Of a stretch of 64,000 bases of DNA, positions 30,438 to 38,921 are shown piece by piece. The stretch is from Actibacterium sp. XHP0104 (GTDB lineage: Bacteria > Pseudomonadota > Alphaproteobacteria > Rhodobacterales > Rhodobacteraceae): assembly GCF_025751515.1 (NCBI RefSeq), contig NZ_JAOWLE010000006.1:112692-176691 (forward strand), in the 5' to 3' direction. Made by a program: the position numbers and the translations under genes. Each line of letters opens with the position of its first letter. The first letter of the stretch is position 1. The notes under the pieces were generated by a model that did no database searches, was not told the DNA's origin, and saw only the letters and a list, made by a program, of their open reading frames with translations.

Positions 30438-30836
30438 ATGGCAGGCCTTATTCTGCGCTGGGCATTTGCGTTTGTATTGCTGAGTGCCACGTTCAACCCC
30501 ACGCAATGGAATTACGTCCAATGGGCGCGCGGCGCCTATCACGACAGGCTGTCGCTGACGGTGCTGGTGGGGCTGATTCTGCTGGTGTGCTACATCATCT
30601 ATCTACGGGCGACGCTGCGCTCGATCGGGGCGTTCGGCATGTTGCTGGTCGGCGCGGTGGTGGCCGCGCTGATCTGGGTGCTGATCGACCTGGGCCTGCT
30701 CTCGCTGGACCGGCCGACGCTGAACACCTGGCTGGGGATCTTTGCCCTGTCGGTGGTTCTGGGCATCGGCCTGGGATGGAGCCTGGTGCGCAGGCGCCTG
30801 TCGGGCCAGGTCGATATCGACGATGTCGAGGAATGA
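30438..30836 (+). CDS. DUF6524 family membrane protein
   Basis: A 132-residue protein with four hydrophobic segments (LILRWAFAFVLLSATF, LTVLVGLILLVCYIIYLRA, FGMLLVGAVVAALIWVLIDLG, LGIFALSVVLGIGLGWSLVRR) and an acidic tail. It matches DUF6524 from memory, a Rhodobacterales family of unknown role. The ATG at 30438 follows CCGGAGTCACAG. It is convergent with the nitrilase gene, which ends three bases later. Confidence 0.8.
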   Translation: MAGLILRWAFAFVLLSATFNPTQWNYVQWARGAYHDRLSLTVLVGLILLVCYIIYLRATLRSIGAFGMLLVGAVVAALIWVLIDLGLLSLDRPTLNTWLGIFALSVVLGIGLGWSLVRRRLSGQVDIDDVEE

Positions 30837-30839
30837 CCC

Positions 30840-31772
30840 CTAGTCGAACCTGACCGGCGGCAGCGGGCGGCGATCGACGCTGAATTCAAACAGATCGGGC
30901 CGCGAGTAATGCCCGGCCACATCCAGCGACCGGCGGGCGCGGCGGGCGGCCTCGATGTCGATATCGGCATAGAGGATGGATTTCTCGCGCCGGTGCGGCC
31001 CGGCAACGATGCCGCCCATCGGGCGCACCACCACCGCATCGCCGTCATTGACCCATTCGTCATCCTTGAACAGCGTGTCGCGTTCGGGAAAGTCGGCGGG
31101 CACATCGCTGCCCTGCATCGCGGTCGCCGTACCGATCACCCAACAGCCGCCCTCCTTGGCGATGTGCTGCATGGTGGCGATCCAGCTGTCGCCTGCATCC
31201 CATGTGGGGGCGACGAATATCTCGATATCCTGGGCATAAAGGGCATAGCGCGACAGGGGCATGTAGTTTTCCCAGCAGATCAACCCGCCAAGACGGCCCA
31301 GCGGCGTGTCGACCACCCGCAGCCCCGAGGCATCGCCCATGCCCCAGACCATGCGTTCGGGGTTGGTGGGCATCAGCTTGCGGTGCCGGTTCAGGATCGC
31401 GCCATCGGGGCCGATCACGACGATGGTGTTGAACAGGGTGGTGCCGCTGAACTGGCCGTCGCGCTCATTCAGCCCCATCACCACGGTCACACCGGCGCGG
31501 GCCACGGCCTTGCAGAACGGATCAAGGTCGCCCGCCGCCAGATCGACCGAGTTCTCGCGCAGCCGGGCGTGCAATTCGCCCGACAGGGCCATGTCGCCGC
31601 CCGGTCGCAGACGCCACACCCATGTCGGATAGCCCGGCAGGTAGGCCTCTGGATAGACCACCAGCTGCGCGCCGGCGCTGGCCGCCTCTTGCAGCGACGT
31701 GATTGCCGCCTCGATTGATGCTGCACGGTTCAAAAGAACCGGCGGGCGTTGAACGACTGCGATCTTGGTCAT
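30840..31772 (-). CDS. Nitrilase family protein
   Basis: A 310-residue C-N hydrolase with the catalytic triad E42 (PEAYLPGYP), K132 (HRKLMPT) and C166 (GGLICWENYMPL). The CWENYMPL block and HRKLMPTNPER fit true nitrilases, which turn nitriles into acids plus ammonia, better than amidases; the natural substrate is unknown. The ATG at 31772 has AGGGGGACAAAACC upstream; a longer frame is not conserved. It stands alone between DUF6524 and secG, divergent from secG. Confidence 0.9.
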   Translation of the reverse strand: MTKIAVVQRPPVLLNRAASIEAAITSLQEAASAGAQLVVYPEAYLPGYPTWVWRLRPGGDMALSGELHARLRENSVDLAAGDLDPFCKAVARAGVTVVMGLNERDGQFSGTTLFNTIVVIGPDGAILNRHRKLMPTNPERMVWGMGDASGLRVVDTPLGRLGGLICWENYMPLSRYALYAQDIEIFVAPTWDAGDSWIATMQHIAKEGGCWVIGTATAMQGSDVPADFPERDTLFKDDEWVNDGDAVVVRPMGGIVAGPHRREKSILYADIDIEAARRARRSLDVAGHYSRPDLFEFSVDRRPLPPVRFD

Positions 31773-31919
31773 GGTTTTGTCCCCCTGCCCCAGACTAGCA
31801 GGAACCGCACCTTTTGTCGCCCGTCGCACTTGACCACCCTGATCATGCATCCGAGGGGTTGCGACCGGGCGCACTTGCGCCTAGATAGACCCGTCAAACA
31901 ACGCCGGACCCGTGCGCCC

Positions 31920-32288
31920 ATGGAAAACGTCATTCTTATCGTCCACCTGATCCTCGCCCTGTGCCTGATCGGAATCGTGCTGCTGCAACGCTCCGAGGGC
32001 GGTGGCCTTGGCATGGGTGGCGGCGGTGGCGGCGTGATGTCCAGCCGCTCGACCGCGACCGCACTGGGCAAGCTGACCTGGCTGTTCGCGATCGCCTTCA
32101 TCATCACCTCGATCGGCCTGACCGTCATCGCGGCCGATAAATCGTCGGACAGCTCGGTTCTTGACCGTCTTGGCGACCGCGCCGAAGATGCCGCCGAGGA
32201 TGCCCCGGCCGCGCCGGGTACCGGCCTGCTGCCGCAGCTGCCCGCGGCCGACCCGAACGCGCCGCTGACGCCGCCGCGCGCCGAGTAA
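31920..32288 (+). CDS. secG: Preprotein translocase subunit SecG
   Basis: Small subunit of the SecYEG channel. The 122-residue product has two membrane segments (IVHLILALCLIGIVLLQ and LTWLFAIAFIITSIGLTVIAA) with the typical QRSEGGGLGMGGGGGGVMSS loop between them, and an Ala/Pro-rich acidic tail common in alphaproteobacteria. A strong terminator follows, so pyrG is expressed separately. Confidence 0.95.
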   Translation: MENVILIVHLILALCLIGIVLLQRSEGGGLGMGGGGGGVMSSRSTATALGKLTWLFAIAFIITSIGLTVIAADKSSDSSVLDRLGDRAEDAAEDAPAAPGTGLLPQLPAADPNAPLTPPRAE

Positions 32289-32312
32289 GGCACCAACGAT
32301 CCAATTGCATTC

Positions 32313-32335
32313 ACGCCGCCCCCGGGGGCGGCGTT
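32313..32335 (+). terminator. secG terminator
   Basis: Eleven perfect pairs ACGCCGCCCCC/GGGGGCGGCGT with virtually no loop, followed by TTTC. In practice the innermost pairs will open to form the loop. Confidence 0.85.
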
Positions 32336-32339
32336 TTCA

Positions 32340-32659
32340 TTTGCACCCCACCGGCGCGGGGAATCGCGATGCCGCCCCGCCCCGGCAGTGGCGCGGGTAA
32401 AAAAAATCACGAAAAAAATCTTTGCGCGCACCGCCCCGCCCGCCCCTGGTGCAGCCCCAAAACGGCGTTCATTCCCCAAAAAACAGCGCCTTGCCGCCCT
32501 GACCACGCATTGCGGGGCCGATCTGGCGGCCCACAACATATCGGGCCTCAAGCCTTGTGAGACCGGGCATATTCCGGTAACAGTCGAGTCCCGTGGGTGG
32601 CCTGATTGAGCGGAACAGGCCCGCAACAATAACATGAATTCCACGGGGGCTTTCTCGGC
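32340..32659. other. Intergenic region upstream of pyrG
   Basis: This 320-base gap holds no gene I can support. It begins with a purine-rich tract having two runs of seven or eight A (32398-32421), which could act as a bent or UP-type element. A possible promoter for pyrG is TTGAGC at 32606-32611 with ATAACA 17 bases on; CCGG repeats near 32571-32578 are also present. None is strong. A basic 73-codon open frame here is rejected. Confidence 0.4.
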
Positions 32660-34303
32660 ATGGCGCGGTATATTTTCATCACCGGTGGCGTTGTTTCTTC
32701 GCTAGGCAAGGGTCTTGCCTCGGCGGCGCTGGGGGCGCTCTTGCAGGCCCGCGGCTATTCGGTGCGTCTGCGCAAGCTTGACCCCTATCTGAACGTCGAT
32801 CCCGGCACGATGTCGCCCTTTGAGCATGGCGAGGTTTTCGTCACCGATGACGGCGCCGAAACCGACCTGGACCTGGGCCATTACGAACGTTTCACCGGCG
32901 TGCCGGCACGCATGACGGATTCGGTGTCGTCGGGCCGCATCTATTCCAACGTTCTGGAGAAAGAGCGCCGGGGCGATTACCTGGGCAAGACCATCCAGGT
33001 GGTTCCCCATGTCACCAATGAAATCAAAGAGTTCCTTGCCATCGGCGATGACGAGGTCGATTTCATGCTGTGCGAGATCGGCGGCACGGTCGGCGATATC
33101 GAAGGCCTGCCGTTCTTTGAGGCGATCCGCCAGTTCAGCCATGACAAACCGCGCGGCCAGTGCATTTTCATGCACCTGACGCTGCTGCCCTATCTGGCGG
33201 CCTCGGGCGAGCTGAAGACGAAACCGACGCAGCACTCGGTCAAGGAATTGCAATCGATCGGCATCGCGCCCGATATCCTGGTGTGCCGCTCGGAACAGCC
33301 CATCCCCGAGAAAGAGCGCGCCAAGATCGCGCTGTTCTGCAACGTGCGCAAAGAGGCTGTGGTTGCGGCCTATGACCTGAAATCCATCTACGAGGCGCCG
33401 CTGGCCTATCATCGCGAAGGGCTGGATCAGGCGGTTCTGGATGCGTTCGAAATCTCGCCCGCGCCCAAGCCCGACCTTAGCGTCTGGGAGGATGTGAACG
33501 ACCGCATTCACAACACCGATGGCGATGTGAAAGTCGCGATCGTCGGCAAATACGTCCAGTTGGAAGACGCCTACAAGTCGATCAAAGAGGCGCTGACCCA
33601 TGGCGGCATGGCCAACCGGGTCAAGGTCAATGTCGAATGGGTGGATGCCGAGGTCTTCGATCACGAAGACCCCGCGCCCTATCTCGAAGGGTTCCACGCG
33701 ATCCTGGTGCCCGGCGGCTTTGGCGAGCGCGGCACCGAGGGCAAGATCAAGGCCGCGCAATTCGCGCGCGAGCGCAAGATCCCCTATTTGGGCATCTGCC
33801 TGGGCATGCAGATGGCGGTGATCGAGGCGGCGCGCAACGTCGCCGGCGTGGGCGACGCGGGTTCCGAGGAATTCGACCACGAGGCCGGCGGCAAGCGTTT
33901 CACGCCCGTGGTCTATCACCTCAAGGAATGGGTGCAGGGCAACCGCACCGTGGCGCGCAAGGTCGATGACGACAAGGGCGGCACGATGCGCCTGGGCGCC
34001 TATTCGGCGGCGCTGAAAGAGGGTTCAAAAGTCGCGCAGGTCTATGGCGGCTGCGACATCGAGGAGCGCCATCGCCACCGCTACGAGGTCGATATCAAAT
34101 ATCGTGACCAGCTTGAGGCCAAGGGCCTGATCTTTTCCGGCATGTCGCCCGATGGCCGCCTGCCCGAGATCGTCGAATGGGCCGATCACCCGTGGTTCAT
34201 CGGCGTGCAGTTCCATCCCGAACTGAAATCGAAACCCTTCCAGCCGCATCCGCTGTTCGCCGATTTCGTGCGCGCGGCGCTGGAAACCTCGCGGCTGGTC
34301 TAG
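32660..34303 (+). CDS. pyrG: CTP synthase
   Basis: Makes CTP from UTP with glutamine or ammonia. The 547-residue protein has the N-terminal synthetase domain ([38 protein letters not shown]) and a C-terminal class I amidotransferase with the nucleophile in [12 protein letters not shown] and the His/Glu in [11 protein letters not shown]. Full length. A secreted protein gene begins one base after its stop, suggesting co-transcription. Confidence 0.98.
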   Translation: MARYIFITGGVVSSLGKGLASAALGALLQARGYSVRLRKLDPYLNVDPGTMSPFEHGEVFVTDDGAETDLDLGHYERFTGVPARMTDSVSSGRIYSNVLEKERRGDYLGKTIQVVPHVTNEIKEFLAIGDDEVDFMLCEIGGTVGDIEGLPFFEAIRQFSHDKPRGQCIFMHLTLLPYLAASGELKTKPTQHSVKELQSIGIAPDILVCRSEQPIPEKERAKIALFCNVRKEAVVAAYDLKSIYEAPLAYHREGLDQAVLDAFEISPAPKPDLSVWEDVNDRIHNTDGDVKVAIVGKYVQLEDAYKSIKEALTHGGMANRVKVNVEWVDAEVFDHEDPAPYLEGFHAILVPGGFGERGTEGKIKAAQFARERKIPYLGICLGMQMAVIEAARNVAGVGDAGSEEFDHEAGGKRFTPVVYHLKEWVQGNRTVARKVDDDKGGTMRLGAYSAALKEGSKVAQVYGGCDIEERHRHRYEVDIKYRDQLEAKGLIFSGMSPDGRLPEIVEWADHPWFIGVQFHPELKSKPFQPHPLFADFVRAALETSRLV

Positions 34304-34304
34304 G

Positions 34305-35006
34305 ATGCGGTGCGCGGCGGCCCTGATCTGGATCGCCGCCGCCCTGCCCGCCTGCGCGCAGGACATCCAGCCCCTGCCCTATGATCTGGTCGAACAGACC
34401 ACCCAGGGCCGCGAAGATTTCCAGACCCTGCCCGACAAGCCCTATCCCGGCTACAACCTTGACCGGGGCTATGCCTTCAATGGCGGGCTGATCGGCCAGC
34501 ATTTCGCCGGCCAGACGGTTGAGACGCTGGTTTTGAACGGTGATCAATTTGACGCGCCGGGGACGGACGCGCCCATCGGGCCGCTGCGGGTCGAGATGGG
34601 GCCGCCGGGGCAGACACTGTCGATCTCGCTGCATCGGGTGTTCGGGTCGAACGCGCTGTATCCGCTGGGGCCATTGGCCCAGCCCACACCCGAGGGCCGC
34701 GGCGAGGGTATGATCGCGATCGGGTTCGACCGCGATATCTGCCGGTTCGGGATCAAGGTCCATACCGAATACCTCGACGCGCTGGGCAGCAATGCCGCGC
34801 ATCAGGGCGAGGTCGAGTTCCGCTTTTACGCCCGCGACGGCGCGATGCTGGCGGCGATCACCGCCCGGCTGCCGGGCGGGGTGTCCGACCTGGGGTTCGG
34901 AATGGATGGCGCGGGCGCAATAGCCGGCGTCACGATCGCGAACCGCGACAAGGGCGGGATATCGTTGGATGACATGCGCTTTGGCTGCCCGCAGTTGCTG
35001 GGATGA
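34305..35006 (+). CDS. Secreted hypothetical protein downstream of pyrG
   Basis: A 233-residue protein with a short signal peptide (MRCAAALIWIAAALPACAQ). A cysteine precedes the cleavage site, but the context (PACAQD) is not a clean lipobox. The mature part is beta-rich with motifs GQHFAGQTVETLVLNG and IAIGFDRDICRFGIKVHTE and resembles a PEP-CTERM-type or carbohydrate-binding jelly-roll fold, though no C-terminal sorting signal is seen. Function unknown. Its stop overlaps an ATG of the TerB-like frame. Confidence 0.7.
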   Translation: MRCAAALIWIAAALPACAQDIQPLPYDLVEQTTQGREDFQTLPDKPYPGYNLDRGYAFNGGLIGQHFAGQTVETLVLNGDQFDAPGTDAPIGPLRVEMGPPGQTLSISLHRVFGSNALYPLGPLAQPTPEGRGEGMIAIGFDRDICRFGIKVHTEYLDALGSNAAHQGEVEFRFYARDGAMLAAITARLPGGVSDLGFGMDGAGAIAGVTIANRDKGGISLDDMRFGCPQLLG

Positions 35007-35059
35007 CAGGCGCGCGATTGGGCATTGGCCCGGCGCGCGGGTCGCCCTATATCTGGGTC

Positions 35060-35503
35060 ATGTTTGCAGATTTCCTGTCCCGCCTGATCCAGCCCGCCCC
35101 TGCCCGCCTGCCCGACACCGATGCGCGTCTGGCGCTTGGGGCGTTGTTGGTGCGCGTGGCACGCTCGGATGGCGACTATGCCCCGCAAGAGGCCCAGCGC
35201 ATCGACCGCATCCTGACCGCGCGCTACGGCCTGTCGCCGTTCGAGGCCACCGCCCTGCGGGCAGATGCCGAACAACTGGAATCCGAGGCCCCCGACACGG
35301 TGCGCTTTACCCGCGCGATCAAGGATGCCGTGCCCTACGAGGACCGCGAGGCCGTGGTCGAGGCCCTGTGGGAGGTGGTTCTGGCCGATGGCGTGCGCGA
35401 CCACGAAGAGGACGCGCTGTTGCGGCTGGTGGCCAATCTCTTGGGCGTGAACGACCGCGATTCCAACATCGCCCGCCAACGGGTCGAGGCCCGGCGCGGC
35501 TGA
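35060..35503 (+). CDS. TerB-family (tellurite resistance-like) protein
   Basis: A 147-residue helical protein starting MFADFLSRLIQPAPARLPDT. It shows the TerB pattern with acidic, possibly metal-binding residues in ARSDGDYAPQEAQRIDRIL and EVVLADGVRDHEEDALLRLV. TerB-like proteins are widespread and rarely tied to tellurite; the role is unknown. An ATG at 35003 overlapping the upstream stop (ATGA) is in frame and would add 19 residues; I prefer 35060 by recalled family N-termini. Confidence 0.85.
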   Translation: MFADFLSRLIQPAPARLPDTDARLALGALLVRVARSDGDYAPQEAQRIDRILTARYGLSPFEATALRADAEQLESEAPDTVRFTRAIKDAVPYEDREAVVEALWEVVLADGVRDHEEDALLRLVANLLGVNDRDSNIARQRVEARRG

Positions 35504-35629
35504 TTACGCCGCAAAGTGTCGTGTTCGGTCGCGCGGGGGGCATAACCACGCGTCATTTGTCGTGAAACCGTTGCAATCCGCCACGAATTGCGCCCTATTT
35601 TACCGAACGCTCAAAAATCACGGCCCACA

Positions 35630-36409
35630 TTGTCTGATCAACAGTTACCTGTCATCGAGATCCGCAACCTTCACAAAAGCTATGGCGCACTGGAGGTCAT
35701 CAAAGGCGTCGATATCGCGGCGCATAAGGGCGACGTGGTATCGCTGATCGGCTCGTCAGGGTCGGGAAAATCGACCATCCTGCGCTGCGCCAACCTCTTG
35801 GAAAACAGCCAGAGCGGCGACATCCTGTTCGAGGGCGAGCCGGTGCACTGGAAGGGCAAGGGCCATGCCCGCGTGCCCGCCGACCGCAAGCAGGTCACGC
35901 GCATCCGCACCAACCTGTCGATGGTGTTCCAACAGTTCAACCTGTGGGCCCATATGACCATTCTGGAAAACGTGATGGAGGCCCCCGTGACCGTGCTGCG
36001 CCGCGACCGCGCCGAGGTCGAGGCCGCCGCGCGCGAATACCTGGCCAAGGTCGGTATCGGCGACAAATGCGATGTCTACCCGGCCCAGCTGTCGGGCGGC
36101 CAGCAACAGCGTGCCGCCATCGCCCGCGCCCTGTGCATGGAGCCGCGGGCGCTGCTGTTCGACGAACCCACCTCGGCGCTGGACCCCGAGCTGGAACAAG
36201 AGGTCGTCAAGGTCATCAAGGCGCTGGCCGAGGAAGGCCGCACCATGCTGATCGTGACCCATGACATGCGCCTGGCCGCCGACGTGTCGAACCACGTGGT
36301 GTTCCTGCATGAGGGCCGGATCGAAGACCAGGGTCCGCCCGAAAACATCTTTACCAATCCATCCTCAGAACGGCTGCAGCAGTTTTTGCGTGCGACCATG
36401 CCGTCTTGA
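35630..36409 (+). CDS. Polar amino acid/amine ABC transporter ATPase
   Basis: Nucleotide-binding subunit of the HisP/GlnQ type, about 259 residues. It has Walker A GSSGSGKSTILRC, the Q-loop region MVFQQFNLW, the signature LSGGQQQRAAIARAL, Walker B ALLFDEPTSALDPE and switch His in VTHDMRLA. The insertion GEPVHWKGKGHARVPADRKQ is like that of histidine/basic amino acid importers. No ATG precedes the conserved start; a TTG at 35630 (TTGTCTGATCAA) is the best guess, with a weak ribosome site, and another TTG lies at 35588. It heads the importer genes and probably the whole run to 43660. Confidence 0.9.
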   Translation: MSDQQLPVIEIRNLHKSYGALEVIKGVDIAAHKGDVVSLIGSSGSGKSTILRCANLLENSQSGDILFEGEPVHWKGKGHARVPADRKQVTRIRTNLSMVFQQFNLWAHMTILENVMEAPVTVLRRDRAEVEAAAREYLAKVGIGDKCDVYPAQLSGGQQQRAAIARALCMEPRALLFDEPTSALDPELEQEVVKVIKALAEEGRTMLIVTHDMRLAADVSNHVVFLHEGRIEDQGPPENIFTNPSSERLQQFLRATMPS

Positions 36410-36433
36410 TCAACAACCGGGAGAAAGAAACCG

Positions 36434-37159
36434 ATGAGAAACCTTCTTCTTGCCTCTGCCGTCATGGCCCTGACCGCAGGTGCCGCCCTTGCCGACGGTA
36501 CTGTGCGCATGGGCACCGAGGGCGCCTATCCTCCGTATAACTTCATCAACGATGCCGGCGAGGTCGACGGGTTCGAGCGCGAGCTGGGCGACGAGCTGTG
36601 TAAACGCGCCGAGCTGACCTGCGAATGGGTCACCAACGAATGGGATTCGATCATCCCCAACCTGGTGTCGGGCAACTATGACACTATCATCGCCGGCATG
36701 AGCATCACCGCCGAGCGTGACGCGGTGATCGACTTTACCCAGGCCTATTTCCCGCCCGATCCGTCGGTCTATGTGGCGCTGTCGGCCGATGTCGACGTGA
36801 GCTCGGCCGTTGTGGCCGCGCAGGCCGGCACCATCCAGGCCAGCCATGTGGCCGCCTCGGGTGCCGCGCTGGTTGAATTCGCCACCCCCGACGAAACCCT
36901 GGCCGCCGTCCGCAATGGCGAGGCCGACGCGGTGCTGGCCGACAAGGGCTTTTTGGTTCCGTTCGTCGATGAATCGAACGGCGAGCTGGTGATCGTTTCG
37001 GATGACGTGATGCTGGGCGACGGCATCGGTGTCGGCGTGCGCGAATCTGATGCCGAGCTGAAGGCCAAGTTCGATACGGCCATCGCTTCGATGAAAGAAG
37101 ACGGCACGCTGAACACCATGATCGCGAAATGGTTCGATGGCATGCAGGCCGGCTATTGA
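36434..37159 (+). CDS. Periplasmic amino acid/amine-binding protein
   Basis: A 241-residue solute-binding protein, family 3, with signal peptide MRNLLLASAVMALTAGAALA. The mature start GTVRMGTEGAYPPYNFINDA and the NEWDSIIPNLVSGNYDTIIA and MSITAERDAVIDFTQAY blocks are typical of lysine/arginine/ornithine and related binding proteins. Two Cys (DELCKRAELTCEW) likely form the conserved disulfide. The ligand cannot be read from sequence; downstream genes suggest an amine or basic amino acid. The ribosome site GGGAGAAAG is good. A hairpin follows the stop. Confidence 0.92.
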   Translation: MRNLLLASAVMALTAGAALADGTVRMGTEGAYPPYNFINDAGEVDGFERELGDELCKRAELTCEWVTNEWDSIIPNLVSGNYDTIIAGMSITAERDAVIDFTQAYFPPDPSVYVALSADVDVSSAVVAAQAGTIQASHVAASGAALVEFATPDETLAAVRNGEADAVLADKGFLVPFVDESNGELVIVSDDVMLGDGIGVGVRESDAELKAKFDTAIASMKEDGTLNTMIAKWFDGMQAGY

Positions 37160-37173
37160 TGTGAAAGAGGCGT

Positions 37174-37189
37174 GGGGCCAAGCGGCCCC
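37174..37189 (+). other. Intra-operon hairpin after the binding-protein gene
   Basis: A perfect six-pair stem GGGGCC/GGCCCC with an AAGC loop, extendable by flanking GC, lies 14 bases after the binding-protein stop. There is no T-tract. Such structures often protect the binding-protein message and raise its level above the permeases; that role is inferred. Confidence 0.5.
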
Positions 37190-37203
37190 GCGCGACCCCC
37201 TGA

Positions 37204-38085
37204 ATGTTTTCCTTTTGCACCGATCCTTCTGCACTTGATGGCCTGGACTGGCTTGCCTGCTATCTGACCAATGGCAAGCACATGGCGTTCTGGGCCTCGT
37301 TCGGGACGGTGATCCTGTTGCTGCTCATCACCGCGCCGGTGGCGCTGGCCTTTGGCTTTGCCGGGGCGATCGCGGCGCGGTCGCATGTGCTGCCGCTGCG
37401 GCTGATCGGGCGGACCTATACCGCCATGGTGCGCGGCGTGCCCGATATCGTGTTCTTTCTGTTCGCCCCGATCGCGATGGACCAGGGGTTCGAATGGCTG
37501 CGCCACAAGGCGAAATGCCCCGACTGGGACGCGCCCATTCGTCAGGGCAATGATTTCGTGGTCTGCGCCGAGGCCAAGCTGCCGTTGTCGGCTAGCCCGC
37601 AATGGGTGCATGAAACCTATGGGTTCACGCTGGCCGTTATCGCCTTTGCAGTCGTGTTCGGCGCATTCGCGGCCAATGTTCTGTTCGGTGCAATGCGCGC
37701 CGTGCCCCATGCCCAGATCGAAACCGCCGGCGCCTATGGCATGAGCGAGCGTCAGGCCTTTTGGCGCATCCTGGTGCCGCAGATGTGGATCTATGCCCTG
37801 CCGGGGCTGTCGAACCTGTGGATGATCCTGGTCAAGGCCACGCCGCTGCTGTTCCTGCTGGGGGTCGAGGATATCGTCTATTGGGCCAAGGAACTGGGCG
37901 GGGCCAAGACATCGCTCTTTGCCTATCCGCACCCGGACTGGCGGCTTTACTATTTCCTGGGGCTGCTGGTGTTCTATCTGGGGCTGACCAAGGTCAGCGA
38001 GGTCATCCTGGCCCGGCTGACCCGCCGCCTGTCGCATGGGCAGGCCACCGTCGCGGGCGAAGCGCAACGAAAGGCCGCCGCATGA
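37204..38085 (+). CDS. Amino acid/amine ABC transporter permease (HisQ-like)
   Basis: A 293-residue membrane permease of the HisMQ class. The EAA-type loop is seen at ETAGAYGMSERQAFWRILVPQMWIYALPG. About five hydrophobic segments are visible. Between the second and third is an unusual extracytoplasmic stretch of about 45 residues (KCPDWDAPIRQGNDFVVC) with two Cys that may form a disulfide. It follows the binding protein by 44 bases and overlaps the second permease gene as ATGA. Confidence 0.9.
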   Translation: MFSFCTDPSALDGLDWLACYLTNGKHMAFWASFGTVILLLLITAPVALAFGFAGAIAARSHVLPLRLIGRTYTAMVRGVPDIVFFLFAPIAMDQGFEWLRHKAKCPDWDAPIRQGNDFVVCAEAKLPLSASPQWVHETYGFTLAVIAFAVVFGAFAANVLFGAMRAVPHAQIETAGAYGMSERQAFWRILVPQMWIYALPGLSNLWMILVKATPLLFLLGVEDIVYWAKELGGAKTSLFAYPHPDWRLYYFLGLLVFYLGLTKVSEVILARLTRRLSHGQATVAGEAQRKAAA

Positions 38086-38921
38086 GCTGTCTTCAGACCA
38101 TCCAGGATTACGCGCTGCGCTCGGTCGGGATCGGAGAGCGGCTCTTGCCGAAATCCGACATCACCCTGTGCGAACAGGTGACGCTGATCGGGTCGGGGCT
38201 GATCTGGAACATCTATTTCGGCGCGCTGGCGCTGTTGTTCGGGTTCTTCCTGGCCACCGGCCTGGCGCTGGCCCGCAACGCGCGCAACCCGTTGCTGCGC
38301 AAACCGGCCGACTGGTTCATCTTTGTCTTTCGCGGCTCGCCGCTGTTCATCCAGTTCTTCCTGGCCTACGAGGCCTTCGTGCTGCTGCCGCGCGCCGGGT
38401 TTGATCTGAACCTGGGCTTTGTCGAGATCACCCTGGCCACCAGCTGGCTGACCAAGGCCTGGGCCGGGGCGCTGATCGTGCTGTTTCTCAACACCGCCGC
38501 CTACTCGGGCGAGATCTTTCACGGCGCGCTGCGCTCGATCCCCAAGGGCGATGTCGAGGCCGCCGACGCCTATGGGCTGCACGGGTTCAGCCGGTTCCGC
38601 CGGGTGATCTGGCCGACCATGCTGCGGCTGGCCTGGCCCGCTTACACAAACGAGGCGATCTTTCTGTTCCACGCCACGACACTGGTCTATTTCTCGGGCT
38701 TCCCGGCCTGGCGGCAAAAGGGCGACGCGCTGTATTACGCCAGCTATTTCGCCGACAAGACCTTTAACCCGTTTATCCCCTACCCGATCGTTGCGGGCTA
38801 TTTCATTCTGGTGACACTTGTGATCATCCTGATCTTCGGGGCGATCAACCGGCACCTGAACCGGCATCTGCCCCAGACTGCACGGCCCAAGATGAAATTC
38901 CGTCTACAGGTGATCCGATGA
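38082..38921 (+). CDS. Amino acid/amine ABC transporter permease (HisM-like)
   Basis: A 279-residue second permease. It has the export-loop motif VEAADAYGLHGFSRFRRVIWPTMLRLAWP and conserved FVFRGSPLFIQFFLAYEAFV. Its ATG overlaps the first permease stop and its own stop overlaps the start of the next enzyme gene (ATGA at both ends), so transport and metabolism are translationally linked. The two permeases probably form a heterodimer with the ATPase at 35630. Confidence 0.9.
   Translation: MSCLQTIQDYALRSVGIGERLLPKSDITLCEQVTLIGSGLIWNIYFGALALLFGFFLATGLALARNARNPLLRKPADWFIFVFRGSPLFIQFFLAYEAFVLLPRAGFDLNLGFVEITLATSWLTKAWAGALIVLFLNTAAYSGEIFHGALRSIPKGDVEAADAYGLHGFSRFRRVIWPTMLRLAWPAYTNEAIFLFHATTLVYFSGFPAWRQKGDALYYASYFADKTFNPFIPYPIVAGYFILVTLVIILIFGAINRHLNRHLPQTARPKMKFRLQVIR

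Noticed and set aside
32388..32609. A 73-codon Lys/Arg-rich frame upstream of pyrG
   Set aside because: GTG start without ribosome site, mixed codon use, and it runs through the likely pyrG promoter.
35003..35059. Longer start for the TerB-like gene overlapping the upstream stop
   Set aside because: Possible, but the added residues are not typical of the family; kept as an alternative only.
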